Positions 39,080 to 49,356 of a stretch of 64,000 nucleotides of DNA are shown piece after piece. Both the position numbers and the translations under genes were made by a program. This DNA is from DATAOG01 sp963782885 (GTDB lineage: Bacteria; Pseudomonadota; Alphaproteobacteria; Geminicoccales; Geminicoccaceae). Position 1 is the stretch's first letter. Each line of letters opens with the position of its first letter. The stretch is from assembly GCA_963782885.1 (NCBI GenBank), contig CAWALL010000014.1:394608-458607 (forward strand), given 5' to 3'. The notes below the pieces were generated by a model that was given only the letters and a program-made list of their open reading frames with translations, did no database searches and was not told the DNA's origin.

Positions 39080-40465
39080 ATGACGGGTGACATTCTGATC
39101 GTCGACGACGAGCCCGCGGTGCGGGACGCGATCGCGGCGATCCTGACCGACGAGGGCTATGACGTCCGCCACGCTTCGGACGGTCCGACCGCGCTCGCCG
39201 ACATCGAGTCGCGGCCGCCGGCGCTGGTGCTCCTCGACATCTGGCTCGAAGGCTCCAGGCTGGACGGCCTCCAGGTGCTCGACGAGATCCGACGGACCTC
39301 CGCCGATCTGCCGGTGATCGTGATCAGCGGCCATGGCACGATCGAGACCGCGGTCACCGCGATCAAGAAGGGTGCCTACGACTTCCTCGAGAAGCCGTTC
39401 AATGCCGACCGCCTGCTGGTGCTGATCGAGCGTGCCCGCGAGGCGGCGAGGCTCAAGCGCGAGAACGCCGAGCTGAAGCTCAAGCTCGGCGACGAGCGCG
39501 AGCTGATCGGCCGCTCGCCCGCGATCCAGCAGGTCCGCAACGCAATCCAGCGGGTCGCGCTGACCGGCTCGAGGGTTCTGATCTCGGGCCCGCCCGGGGT
39601 CGGCAAGGAGGTCGTGGCGCGCCTGATCCACATCAGCTCCAGGCGCGCCGAGGCGCCGTTCGTGGTGATCAACGCCGCGACCATGGCGCCCGAGCGCATG
39701 GAGGTCGAGCTGTTCGGCTGCGAAGCGGGCTTCCTCGGCCCCGACCGGCCGCGGCAGCTCGGCACCTTCGAGCGCGCCCACGGCGGCACCCTGCTGCTCG
39801 ACGAAGTCGCCGACATGCCGCTCGAGACCCAGGGCAAGATCCTGCGCGTGCTCCAGGAGCAGAGTTTCCTGCGGCTCGGCGGCCAACGCCGGATCGAGGT
39901 CGACGTCCGGGTGATCGCGGCGAGCAACCGTGACCTGCAGAGCGAGATCGCGGCGGGTCGCTTCCGCGAGGATCTGTTCTACCGGCTGAATGTGGTGCCG
40001 ATCCGGGTGCCGCCGTTGTCGGAGCGGCGCGCCGACATCCCGATTCTGGCCGGCTATTTCATGGCCCGGGCCGCCGAGGCCGCGGGCCTGCCCGCGCGCC
40101 GGCTGTCGCCCGAGGCGCTGGCGCTGCTCCAGTCGGCCGACTGGCCGGGCAACGTGCGCCAGCTGCGCAACGTGCTCGAGTGGCTGCTGATCATGGCGCC
40201 GGGCGATGCCAAGGCCGAGATCGGGGTCGACGGCCTGCCGCCCGAGTTCATCGAGACCGCAACCGCGGGGCTCGGCGCCGCGAGCAACGGCGAGCTGATG
40301 GTGCTGCCGATCCGGGAGGCGCGCGAGCACTTCGAGCGCGCCTATCTCCAGGCCCAGCTCGAGCGCTTCAGCGGCAACATCTCGCGGACCGCGAGCTTCG
40401 TCGGCATGGAGCGCTCGGCGCTGCATCGCAAGCTCAAGTCGCTCAACATCCACGCCGACGACTGA
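39080..40465 (+). CDS. ntrX: Response regulator NtrX
   Basis: A 461-residue NtrC-family regulator. The receiver has IVDDEPAVRDA and LVLLDIWLEG. The AAA+ domain has GPPGVGKEVVARLIH and TLLLDEVADMPLETQGKI, and the C-terminal helix is ISRTASFVGMERSALHRKLK. The GAFTGA sigma-54 contact loop is replaced by a stretch around CEAGFLGPDRPR; loss of this loop is a known trait of alphaproteobacterial NtrX. It may therefore act without sigma-54. ATG 39080 is chosen because the receiver starts there. Confidence 0.95.
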   Translation: MTGDILIVDDEPAVRDAIAAILTDEGYDVRHASDGPTALADIESRPPALVLLDIWLEGSRLDGLQVLDEIRRTSADLPVIVISGHGTIETAVTAIKKGAYDFLEKPFNADRLLVLIERAREAARLKRENAELKLKLGDERELIGRSPAIQQVRNAIQRVALTGSRVLISGPPGVGKEVVARLIHISSRRAEAPFVVINAATMAPERMEVELFGCEAGFLGPDRPRQLGTFERAHGGTLLLDEVADMPLETQGKILRVLQEQSFLRLGGQRRIEVDVRVIAASNRDLQSEIAAGRFREDLFYRLNVVPIRVPPLSERRADIPILAGYFMARAAEAAGLPARRLSPEALALLQSADWPGNVRQLRNVLEWLLIMAPGDAKAEIGVDGLPPEFIETATAGLGAASNGELMVLPIREAREHFERAYLQAQLERFSGNISRTASFVGMERSALHRKLKSLNIHADD

Positions 40466-40507
40466 TCCGCCCATGCCCCTGCGCCGCTTGCGGCCCCGAA
40501 TTCAGTC

Positions 40508-41884
40508 ATGAAGGTGATCGTCTGCGGCGCCGGCCAGGTCGGCTACAACATCGCCCGCTATCTCGCGGTCGCCGGCAACGACGTGACCGCGATCGATCAG
40601 CGCGCCGAGCTGACCCAGAAGATCGGCGAGAGCCTGGACATTCAGGCGATCACCGGCTTTGCCTCGCATCCCGAGGTGCTCGAGCAGGCCGGCGCCGAGG
40701 ACGCCGAGATGCTGATCGCGGTGACCAGCGCCGACGAGGTCAACATGGTCACCTGCCAGGTCGCGCACTCGCTGTTCAACGTGCCGACCAAGATCGCCCG
40801 GGTGCGCCACCAGAGCTACCTGCAGAGCCGCTGGCGCGATCTGTTCCGGCGCGAGCACGTGCCGATCGACGTGATCATCTCGCCCGAGGTCGAGGTCGCC
40901 CGGGCGATCACCCGCCGCCTCGAGGTGCCAGGCGCCACCGAGGTGACGCCGTTCGCCGAGGACCGGGTGCGGCTGATCGCCGCCCGCTGCGGGCCGGACT
41001 GCCCGATCCTCGACACGCCGCTCCGACAGCTGACCTTCCTGTTCCCCGACCTGCATCTGATCTGCGTCGCCATCATCCGCGGCGACCGGTTCTTCGTCCC
41101 GAGCGGCGACGACCATCTGATCGCCGGCGACGAGGTCTATTCGGTGGTCGAGACCAGCCACGTGGGGCGCGCCATGCGCGCCTTCGGCCACGAGGAGAAG
41201 ACCGCCGAGCGGATCGTGATCGCCGGCGGCGGCAACATCGGGCTGTTCCTGGCCGAGGAGATCGAGGCGACCCGGCCGCAGGCGACGCTGACCCTGATCG
41301 AGAGCAACGCCGAGCGGGCGCGCTTCATCGCCGACAAGCTGACCCGCAGCGTGGTCCTGCTCGGCGACACCCGCGATCAGGAGATCCACGAGGAGGCCAA
41401 TCTCAGGACCGCCCAGGCGATCGTCAGCGTCACCAACAACGACGAGGTCAACATCATGGCGGCGCTGCTGGCCAAGCGCTACGGCTGTCCGCAGGCGCTG
41501 ACGCTGGTCAATAACAACGTCTATGGCGGCCTGCTCGGCGCGCTCGGCATCGACGTCGTGGTCAACCCGCGCGAGACCACGGTCTCGAGCGTGCTCCGGC
41601 ACGTCCGCCGCGGCCGGATCAAGTCGGTGTACTCGCTGCGCGACGGCGAGGCCGAGGTGTTCGAGGCCGAAGCGCTCGAGACCTCGCCCCTGGTCGGCCA
41701 GCCGCTCAGGGACGCGCGGCTGCCGAGCGGCGTGATCGTCGGGGCGATCGTGCGCGACGACGAGGTGATCATGCCGCGGGCCGACACCGTGATCCGGGCG
41801 CGCGACCGGGTCGTCGTGGTGGCGCGCGCGGCGGTGGTCAAGAAGGTCGAGAAACTGTTCGCGGTCCGCGTCGAATATTTCTAA
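40508..41884 (+). CDS. trkA: Potassium uptake regulatory subunit TrkA
   Basis: A 458-residue peripheral protein with two tandem RCK units. Nucleotide motifs are VIVCGAGQVGYNIARYLA and IVIAGGGNIGLFLAEEI; each is followed by a TrkA_C domain (IRGDRFFVPSGDDHLIAGDEVY and VRDDEVIMPRADTVIRARDRVVVV). It gates the TrkH/TrkG potassium channel, not encoded here. Its place after ntrX is a conserved alphaproteobacterial arrangement. Confidence 0.96.
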   Translation: MKVIVCGAGQVGYNIARYLAVAGNDVTAIDQRAELTQKIGESLDIQAITGFASHPEVLEQAGAEDAEMLIAVTSADEVNMVTCQVAHSLFNVPTKIARVRHQSYLQSRWRDLFRREHVPIDVIISPEVEVARAITRRLEVPGATEVTPFAEDRVRLIAARCGPDCPILDTPLRQLTFLFPDLHLICVAIIRGDRFFVPSGDDHLIAGDEVYSVVETSHVGRAMRAFGHEEKTAERIVIAGGGNIGLFLAEEIEATRPQATLTLIESNAERARFIADKLTRSVVLLGDTRDQEIHEEANLRTAQAIVSVTNNDEVNIMAALLAKRYGCPQALTLVNNNVYGGLLGALGIDVVVNPRETTVSSVLRHVRRGRIKSVYSLRDGEAEVFEAEALETSPLVGQPLRDARLPSGVIVGAIVRDDEVIMPRADTVIRARDRVVVVARAAVVKKVEKLFAVRVEYF

Positions 41885-41913
41885 GCCGGTCCTGTTATTA
41901 GCACACGGGGAAC

Positions 41914-42765
41914 ATGCCGATGGCGCGGATCGCCTACGTCAATGGTCGCTACCGGCCGCTCGCCGGCGCGGCGATCGCGATCGAGGATCGCGGCTTTCAG
42001 TTCGCCGACGGCGTCTACGAGGTGATCAAGGTGCTGGCCGGCCGACCGCGCGATCTCGAGCGCCACCTGGACCGTCTGGAACGCTCGCTCGCCGCGCTCG
42101 CGATCCGGCCGCCGCTGGCCCGCGCGGCGCTGCGGACCGTGCTCGCCGAGACCCTGCGGCGCAACCGTCTGCGCGATGCCCTTGTCTACCTGCAGGTGAC
42201 CCGCGGCGTCGCGCCGCGCAACCACGTCTACCCCAAGGAGGCCCGGCCGACGCTGGTCGTCACCGTGCGCCAGCCAAGCTTCCCGGGCGCCAAGGAGCGC
42301 GAGCAGGGGGTCGGGGTGATCACGCTGCCGGATCTGCGCTGGGGACGCTGTGACATCAAGTCGATCAGCCTCCTGCCTAACGTCATGGCACGCCAGCAGG
42401 CGGCGGCCGCCGGCCGGCGCGAGGCCTGGCTGATCGACCGGGACGGCAACGTGACCGAGGGCAGCGCGTCCAACGCCTACATCGTCGACCAGGACGGCCG
42501 GCTGGTGACCCATCCGCTGTCGGAACGCATCCTCGGCGGCGTCACCCGGTCGGTCATCCTCGAACTCGCCCGGGCGGACGGCATTGCGGTCGTCGAGCGG
42601 CCGTTCTCGCTGGCCGAGGCCCAGGCGGCCCGCGAGGCGGCGCTGTCCAGCACCAGCTCCTTGTTCCTGCCGGTCACCGCGATCGATGACCGGACGGTCG
42701 GCAATGGCCATCCGGGGACAGTGGTGCGCCGCCTGATGACGCTCTATGATACTTACCTGCAATAG
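41914..42765 (+). CDS. dat: D-amino-acid transaminase (class IV)
   Basis: A 283-residue PLP enzyme of the branched-chain/D-amino-acid aminotransferase fold. It has the N-terminal YVNGRYRPLAGAAIAIEDRGFQFADGVYEV, catalytic Lys in CDIKSISLLPNVMARQ, and VTEGSASNAYIVDQDG as PLP-phosphate region. It interconverts D-alanine and D-glutamate, feeding peptidoglycan. Starts at 41914 and 41920 are both possible. Class IV lyases look similar, but the RDCDIKS-type context favours a D-alanine transaminase. Confidence 0.87.
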   Translation: MPMARIAYVNGRYRPLAGAAIAIEDRGFQFADGVYEVIKVLAGRPRDLERHLDRLERSLAALAIRPPLARAALRTVLAETLRRNRLRDALVYLQVTRGVAPRNHVYPKEARPTLVVTVRQPSFPGAKEREQGVGVITLPDLRWGRCDIKSISLLPNVMARQQAAAAGRREAWLIDRDGNVTEGSASNAYIVDQDGRLVTHPLSERILGGVTRSVILELARADGIAVVERPFSLAEAQAAREAALSSTSSLFLPVTAIDDRTVGNGHPGTVVRRLMTLYDTYLQ

Positions 42766-43019
42766 GCGAGGTCCCCGGAGGGTATCGAAGGTTGTCGAAT
42801 GCAGCGAGACGTGATCGCAGCGCGCCTGTATGCTAGCTAACCGACCTATGGCCGCTATCTTGCAAGACGTCTCGCAGGTTGGCTCGACGGCAGGAGCGGA
42901 CCGGATCGGGTTCTCGCCGGGAGCGGCCAGCCGCGCGCGGAGATCGGCTCTGGCGAAGTGGAGGAGGACGCCAGGACAACCGCCGATCCCGGTCGCAAAC
43001 AACAAGAAGGATCGACCCG

Positions 43020-43280
43020 ATGTCTACCGAGAAGACCCAGAACGTCCAGGATGTCTTCCTTAACCACATTCGTAAGAACAAGGTGCCCGTCACGATCTTT
43101 CTGATCAACGGGGTCAAGTTGCAGGGGGTGGTCAGCTCGTTCGACAATTTTTCGCTGTTACTGCGCCGGGACGGCCATGTGCAGCTGGTGTACAAGCACG
43201 CGGTGTCGACCGTGATGCCGGCGACCGTCGTGCGCCTCTACGAGCCGAGCAGCGAGGAAGCTGCGGCGCCGGCCGGATGA
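43020..43280 (+). CDS. hfq: RNA chaperone Hfq
   Basis: An 86-residue Sm-fold protein that pairs small RNAs with mRNAs as a hexameric ring. Sm1 motif FLNHIRKNKVPVTIFLINGVKLQG and Sm2 motif YKHAVSTVMP are canonical. It has a leader of about 250 bases after dat, with AAGAAGGA before the ATG, and the hflX frame follows immediately. The short C-terminal tail is acidic and alanine-rich. Confidence 0.97.
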   Translation: MSTEKTQNVQDVFLNHIRKNKVPVTIFLINGVKLQGVVSSFDNFSLLLRRDGHVQLVYKHAVSTVMPATVVRLYEPSSEEAAAPAG

Positions 43281-43329
43281 GCCGCTCCTGACCGAGCTTG
43301 GGGCGGGCGGCGCGCCCGCCAGGGCGCTG

Positions 43330-44598
43330 GTGCTGCGGCCCCGCTGGGCGGCGGGCGAGCGCCCTGACCGGTCACCCGCGGGCCAGCTCGAGGAGGCGGC
43401 CGGCTTGGCGCGCGCAATCGACCTCGAGGTGGTCGACGCCGAGCTGGTGCCGCTCCGGCAGGCGCGGCCCGCCACGCTGTTCGCCTCCGGCCGGGTCCAG
43501 ACCCTCGGCGAGCGGGTCGCGGCCGAGGCCATCGGTCTTGTGGTCGTCGATGCGCCGCTGAGCCCGGTCCAGCAGCGCAACCTGGAGCGCGCCTGGTCCT
43601 GCAAGGTGATCGACCGGACCGGTCTGATCCTCGAGATCTTCGGGGAACGGGCCAAGACCCGGGAGGGCAGCCTGCAGGTCGAGCTCGCGGCGCTGACCTA
43701 TCAGCGCTCGCGCCTGGTCCGGTCCTGGACCCATCTCGAGCGCCAGCGGGGCGGCTTCGGCTTCCTGGGCGGCCCGGGCGAGGCGCAGATCGAGCTCGAC
43801 CGGCGCCGGATCGACGAACGCATCCTGCACATCCAGCGCGATCTTGCCGCGGTCAAGCGCACCCGCGGTCTGCATCGCCAGGCGCGCCAGCGCGTGGCCT
43901 ATCCGGTGGTCGCGCTGGTCGGCTATACCAATGCCGGCAAGTCGACCCTGTTCAATCGCCTGACCGGGGCCGCGGTGGCGGCCCGCGATCAGCTGTTCGC
44001 GACCCTCGACCCGACAATGCGGCGCTGCCGCCTGCCGTCCGGCCAGTTGGTGATCCTGTCCGACACCGTGGGCTTCATCGCCGATCTGCCGACCGATCTG
44101 GTCGCGGCGTTCCGGGCCACCCTCGAGGAAGTGCGGACCGCCGATCTGGTGCTGCACGTGCGCGACGTCGCCCATGGCGAAGCCGCGGCCCAGCAGAGCG
44201 ACGTGCTGCGGGTGCTGGCGAGCCTCGGCCTCGAGCACTTGGCCGACGAAGGCCGGCTGATCGAGTTCTGGAACAAGCTCGATCTGGTGAGCGGCGAGGC
44301 GAAGACGCGCCTCGAACACGCCGCCGCCCGACAGCCGGAGGTGATCCTGGGCTCGGCGCGCAGCGGTCATGGCATCCCGGCGCTGCTCGCCGAACTCGAT
44401 CGACGGCTCGCCGCCCGGACGCGCGTGGTCGAGCTCGAGCTGGACCCGGCAGATGGCGCGCGGCTCGCCTGGCTGTACCGGCACGGCAAGGTGCTCGCGC
44501 GCTCGCAGGCTGACGGCCGGATCCGCTTGCGGGTCGCCCTGATGCCGGCGCAGCAGGCGCGTCTGGCGCGGCAGTTTCCCCCCGACGCGATCGTCTGA
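43330..44598 (+). CDS. hflX: Ribosome-associated GTPase HflX
   Basis: A 422-residue GTPase that binds and can split stalled ribosomes. The N-terminal domain has DAPLSPVQQRNLERAW and RTGLILEIFGERAKTREG. The G domain has GYTNAGKSTLFNRLTG (G1), a Thr-containing G2 region, DTVGFIADLP (G3) and WNKLDLV (G4). The GTG at 43330 is a conservative start: the same frame is open and protein-like back to the end of hfq, so the true start may be about 40 bases earlier. Tight linkage to hfq is the classical arrangement. Confidence 0.94.
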   Translation: MLRPRWAAGERPDRSPAGQLEEAAGLARAIDLEVVDAELVPLRQARPATLFASGRVQTLGERVAAEAIGLVVVDAPLSPVQQRNLERAWSCKVIDRTGLILEIFGERAKTREGSLQVELAALTYQRSRLVRSWTHLERQRGGFGFLGGPGEAQIELDRRRIDERILHIQRDLAAVKRTRGLHRQARQRVAYPVVALVGYTNAGKSTLFNRLTGAAVAARDQLFATLDPTMRRCRLPSGQLVILSDTVGFIADLPTDLVAAFRATLEEVRTADLVLHVRDVAHGEAAAQQSDVLRVLASLGLEHLADEGRLIEFWNKLDLVSGEAKTRLEHAAARQPEVILGSARSGHGIPALLAELDRRLAARTRVVELELDPADGARLAWLYRHGKVLARSQADGRIRLRVALMPAQQARLARQFPPDAIV

Positions 44599-44625
44599 GC
44601 GCCGGCGAATTCTGCTTCGAGTTGG

Positions 44626-44654
44626 TTGACAGGCTCGCGGCAGGTCCCTATATG
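44626..44654 (+). promoter_or_regulatory. Sigma-70 promoter of groESL
   Basis: TTGACA (44626-44631) and TATATG (44649-44654) are separated by 17 bases. Predicted transcription starts a few bases before the CIRCE repeat, so bound HrcA would block it. Confidence 0.75.
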
Positions 44655-44664
44655 CGGGGTGCCT

Positions 44665-44691
44665 TTAGCACTCGGCGCACGAGAGTGCTAA
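44665..44691. promoter_or_regulatory. CIRCE operator (HrcA site)
   Basis: TTAGCACTC, 9 bases, then GAGTGCTAA: an exact match to the CIRCE consensus. It lies 76 bases before the groES ATG, just after the promoter, and indicates HrcA repression of the chaperonin operon. Confidence 0.97.
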
Positions 44692-44767
44692 CAAACGCCC
44701 CATGCCCCACCGAGCACGGGTCGCGCTTTGCGGCCAGCTCGGTCTCGCAACAGATATGGAGGAGCTC

Positions 44768-45082
44768 ATGAAAATCAAGCCGTTGCACGATCGGGTGGTG
44801 GTTCGCCGGATCGAGGAGGAGGAGCGGACGCCGGGCGGCGTGATCATCCCGGATACCGCCAAGGAAAAGCCGATGCAGGGCGAGGTGCTGGCGGTCGGCC
44901 CGGGCGCCCGCGACGAGAGCGGCAAGCGGATTCCGCCGGACGTCAAGGCCGGCGACACCATCCTGTTCGGCAAGTGGTCGGGCACCGAGGTCAAGATCGA
45001 CGGCGAGGAGCTGTTGATCATGAAGGAGTCCGACATCATGGGCATCGTCGAGGGCGCAGCCAAGGCAAGCAAGGCCGCGTAA
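44768..45082 (+). CDS. groES: Co-chaperonin GroES
   Basis: A 104-residue Hsp10 that caps GroEL. It starts MKIKPLHDRVVVRR, with the mobile loop EEERTPGGVIIPDTAKEKP, then GEVLAVGPGARDESGKR and VLFGK-type turn ILFGKWSGTEV. The ATG has GGAGGAGCTC just upstream. It is first in the heat-shock operon, 52 bases before groEL. Confidence 0.98.
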   Translation: MKIKPLHDRVVVRRIEEEERTPGGVIIPDTAKEKPMQGEVLAVGPGARDESGKRIPPDVKAGDTILFGKWSGTEVKIDGEELLIMKESDIMGIVEGAAKASKAA

Positions 45083-45134
45083 CCAGGTCCCCCAAGGATC
45101 GTCACGACAGGAAAGAGCGAGGAGGCCAGGAGCC

Positions 45135-46793
<1,659 letters not shown>

Positions 46794-46816
46794 TCGTCCA
46801 GGCTCTCCGAAGATCC

Positions 46817-46850
46817 AGGGCCGTCCCTCCGGGGGCGGCCCTTTTCTTTT
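46817..46850 (+). terminator. Intrinsic terminator after groEL
   Basis: AGGGCCG (46817-46823) pairs with CGGCCCT (46836-46842), with an inner CCC/GGG continuing the stem, followed by TTTTCTTTT. Confidence 0.88.
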
Positions 46851-46903
46851 TGGCGCGGCCGGTGGGGCTGTGGCGGCCGCCGGGCGTGGCGAGACTGATA
46901 CTA

Positions 46904-47722
46904 GGGCGTGTTAACGCTATTCAAGGGAGCGGGTTTCCGGTAGTCTCATCGCATGATGAGGCTGAGCGAAGACCAGTATGAAGTGATCCGCCCGTTGATG
47001 CCCGTACAGCGAGGCAACGTGCGCATCGCCAATCTCGATGTCATCAACGCGGTGCTCTATGTCGCCGAGAACGGCTGCAAATGGCGCGCGCTGCCGGAGC
47101 GCTTCGGCAACTGGCACACGATCGACACGCGCTTGCGGCGTTGGGCGGCGGCGGGCGTGCTGGACCGAGTGTTCCAAGCCTTGCAAGAACATCGCCTGAT
47201 TCGCATCCGGGTGGAGTGCGTGGGCTTGGACAGCACCAGCGTGAAGGTTCACCCCGATGGCACGGGTGCTCGAAAAAAAACGGCCCGCAGGCCATCGGCA
47301 AGTCGCGCGGCGGCTGGAACACCAAGATTTATCTGGTTGCCGCGAATGAGCGGATCGCCCTGACCTTCGCCCTGTCGCCCGGACAGGCCCACGACGCGCC
47401 CGAAGGACGCAAGCTGCTGACGCGCTGGCAGCGGCGGCCCGATGGCGTGCCGATGGTGATGGACCGGGCCTACGAAGGCGACGAGACCCGGCAACTGGTG
47501 CTGCAGCTCGGCTTCGAGCCGGTCGTGCCGCCCAACCCCAACCGCCTCCGCCCCTGGACCTACGACCGCGGCCTCTATCGCAGGCGCAACGAGATCGAGC
47601 GCCTGTTCCGCAGGCTCAAGGGCTTTCGCCGCATCTTCTCGCGTTTCGAAAAGCTCGACACCATGTTCACCGCCTTCATCCATTTCGCCCTGATCATCGA
47701 CATGGTTTGTGTTAACACGCCC
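46904..47722 (+). mobile_element. IS5-family insertion sequence, copy 1 (819 bp)
   Basis: Ends are GGGCGTGTTAAC and GTTAACACGCCC (perfect 12-bp inverted repeats), flanked on both sides by TA, as in the IS427 group of IS5. It carries a two-frame transposase gene joined by a run of eight A. The second copy at 55993 is 4 bases shorter and in the same orientation. Confidence 0.9.
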
Positions 47723-47725
47723 TAG
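46953..47725 (+). CDS. IS5-family transposase (two frames, -1 frameshift)
   Basis: Frame A begins MMRLSEDQYEVIRPLMPVQ and contains the first catalytic Asp in VGLDSTSVKVH. At the A8 run (47273-47280) a -1 shift joins NGPQAIGKSRGGWNTKIYLVA, then VMDRAYEGDE with the second Asp and RRNEIERLFRRLK with the Glu. The DDE triad is therefore complete after slippage, which is the normal expression mode in this group. The stop TAG uses the flanking TA of the target. It is probably functional. Confidence 0.88.
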
Positions 47726-47870
47726 CGGAAGGGAAACTATACGCGGCCCAGCGCAAGACGGGATGCAAGCTAGGCGCGGCCACCCAAGACCTCCCTCGCC
47801 CTCCGGGATGGGGGGTGCCTCGGGCGCGACCGGAGGGTCAGGTGTTCCTGGAGGCAGCCTAATGGGTGCG

Positions 47871-49049
47871 TCAAGCGGCGAGTTTGAAGTTTTGTTGGAA
47901 GAGCTGCCGGCTGGTGAGCAGGGCCCAGAGGACGTTGATGCGTCGGCGCGCGAGGGCGAGGACGGCTTGGTGATGGCGTTTTCCCTCGCGGCGCTTGCGG
48001 TCGTAGAAGGCGCGGCTGTCGGGGTGGCCAAGGGAGCAGAAGGCGGACTGGTAGAAGACGCGTTTGAGTCCCTTGTTGCCGCCTGTGGGACGCCTGAGGA
48101 AGCGCACCTTGCCGGACTGGCGCAGGACCGGCGCGATGCCGGCCGCGGCGGCCAGCGCGTCGGCGGAGCGGAAGCGGGAGAGGCAGCCTGCCTCGGCGAT
48201 CAGCTCGGCGGTGAGCACGGCCCCCATGCCGGGCAGGCTGCGGATGAGGGCCGCGTCAGGGTGGCGGTCGAGGAACTCCTCGAGTTCACGATCGATCTCG
48301 GCGAGGCGGGCGCGGGCGGCGAGCGCTTCCTGGGCCAGCTCCTTGATCAGACGTGCGCTCATGCGTTCGGCCGGGACGGCAATGGTCTGCTCGACCGCGG
48401 CAGCCAGGGCGCGCTCGGCGAGCGCGTCGACATGGGGCAGCCCTCCGGCGGCCCTGAGATGGCGGACCAGGCGCTTCTTGCCGGCGGTGCGCAGCTCGGC
48501 CGGGGTGACGAACTTGGTCAGGAGGACCAGCGGCCCCTTGGTCTTGAGGTCGAGGCAGGCTTCCAGGCCGGGAAAGATGCCCACCAGCAGGTCGTGCATG
48601 CGGGACAGGCGCTGGGTTTGGGCATCGACCAGGTCGCGGCGCCGGCCGACGAGCAGCCTGATCTCGAGATCGAGTTCGGTCGCCGGATCGATCGGCCGCA
48701 GGTCGGAGCGGGTGCGGACCTGGTCGGCGATGGTGCGCGCGTCGCGCGGATCGGACTTGTTCTCGCCCCCCACGGTGCCCTGGCGGGCGCGGTTGACGGC
48801 CAAGCCCGGGACGTGAACGAGCGCCAACCCCGCTGCGGCCAGCATGGCTTCGGCAAGGCCGGCGATGCCGCCAACGACATCGAGGCCGACGCGTATGGCG
48901 CCGCCAAGGCTGACGAGCTCCTCGATCAGCGCCGCGATGTCAGTCGGCGTGTTCGGCAGCTTGCGATCAAGGCGAACCACGCCGTCGGCATCGACGGCCG
49001 TGACCCAATGCACCTCCTTGGCGATATCGATCCCAACACTGATCCGCAT
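47871..49049 (-). CDS. IS110-family transposase
   Basis: A 392-residue DEDD-type recombinase. The RuvC-like N-terminus has RISVGIDIAKEVHWVTAV, then GENKSDPRDARTIADQ. The C-terminal Tnp_20 domain has IRSLPGMGAVLTAELIAEAG, ADALAAAAGIAPVLRQSG and GGNKGLKRVFYQSAF with the conserved serine region. ATG 49049 is preferred to an upstream start at 49082. IS110 elements lack long inverted repeats, and I could not fix the ends of this one. The 5' non-coding region may encode the bridge RNA. Confidence 0.93.
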   Translation of the reverse strand: MRISVGIDIAKEVHWVTAVDADGVVRLDRKLPNTPTDIAALIEELVSLGGAIRVGLDVVGGIAGLAEAMLAAAGLALVHVPGLAVNRARQGTVGGENKSDPRDARTIADQVRTRSDLRPIDPATELDLEIRLLVGRRRDLVDAQTQRLSRMHDLLVGIFPGLEACLDLKTKGPLVLLTKFVTPAELRTAGKKRLVRHLRAAGGLPHVDALAERALAAAVEQTIAVPAERMSARLIKELAQEALAARARLAEIDRELEEFLDRHPDAALIRSLPGMGAVLTAELIAEAGCLSRFRSADALAAAAGIAPVLRQSGKVRFLRRPTGGNKGLKRVFYQSAFCSLGHPDSRAFYDRKRREGKRHHQAVLALARRRINVLWALLTSRQLFQQNFKLAA

Positions 49050-49260
49050 GGCGCCCCCCGGCAGGTGATCGTGACCCGGCATCCCGCCCGCGCCGTCGTC
49101 GCCCTACACAGCGATGGATCGCAGAGCCTAATCAGCGGTCGAGGCGGTGTGGCGGTGCCGGGGGATCTGCCTCCGGAGCCATCATGGGCAGCCAGCATGA
49201 AAACCATCCCGGCACCGCCGCCGCACCACGATCCTGGCATGCCAGGATCGTGGTGTCAGG
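49050..49260 (-). ncRNA. Candidate IS110 5' non-coding region (possible bridge RNA)
   Basis: About 200 bases between the transposase start and a 30-bp palindrome have no protein-like frame. In IS110 elements the region before the transposase gene encodes a structured bridge RNA of about this length that pairs with donor and target. The assignment rests on position only; guide loops were not identified. Confidence 0.35.
49225..49254. repeat. 30-bp perfect palindrome upstream of the IS110 gene
   Basis: The 15-base arm ACCACGATCCTGGCA is followed directly by its exact reverse complement, with no loop. It lies about 175 bases upstream of the transposase start. It could be the insertion target (many IS110/IS1111 elements choose palindromes) or part of the element end. 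Confidence 0.85.
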
Positions 49261-49356
49261 CACTGCCGAAGCAGCAACTCAACGGTAGGGCGCGGCATGA
49301 GCCCCACCGGACCCGGATCCGAGCGGGCGCTGGATCGGGATGCTGCGCCGACCGGC

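Noticed and set aside
47273..47280. A8 run in the IS5 transposase as a damaging frameshift
   Set aside because: A -1 shift at such a run is the normal expression mode in this IS group and is present in both copies.
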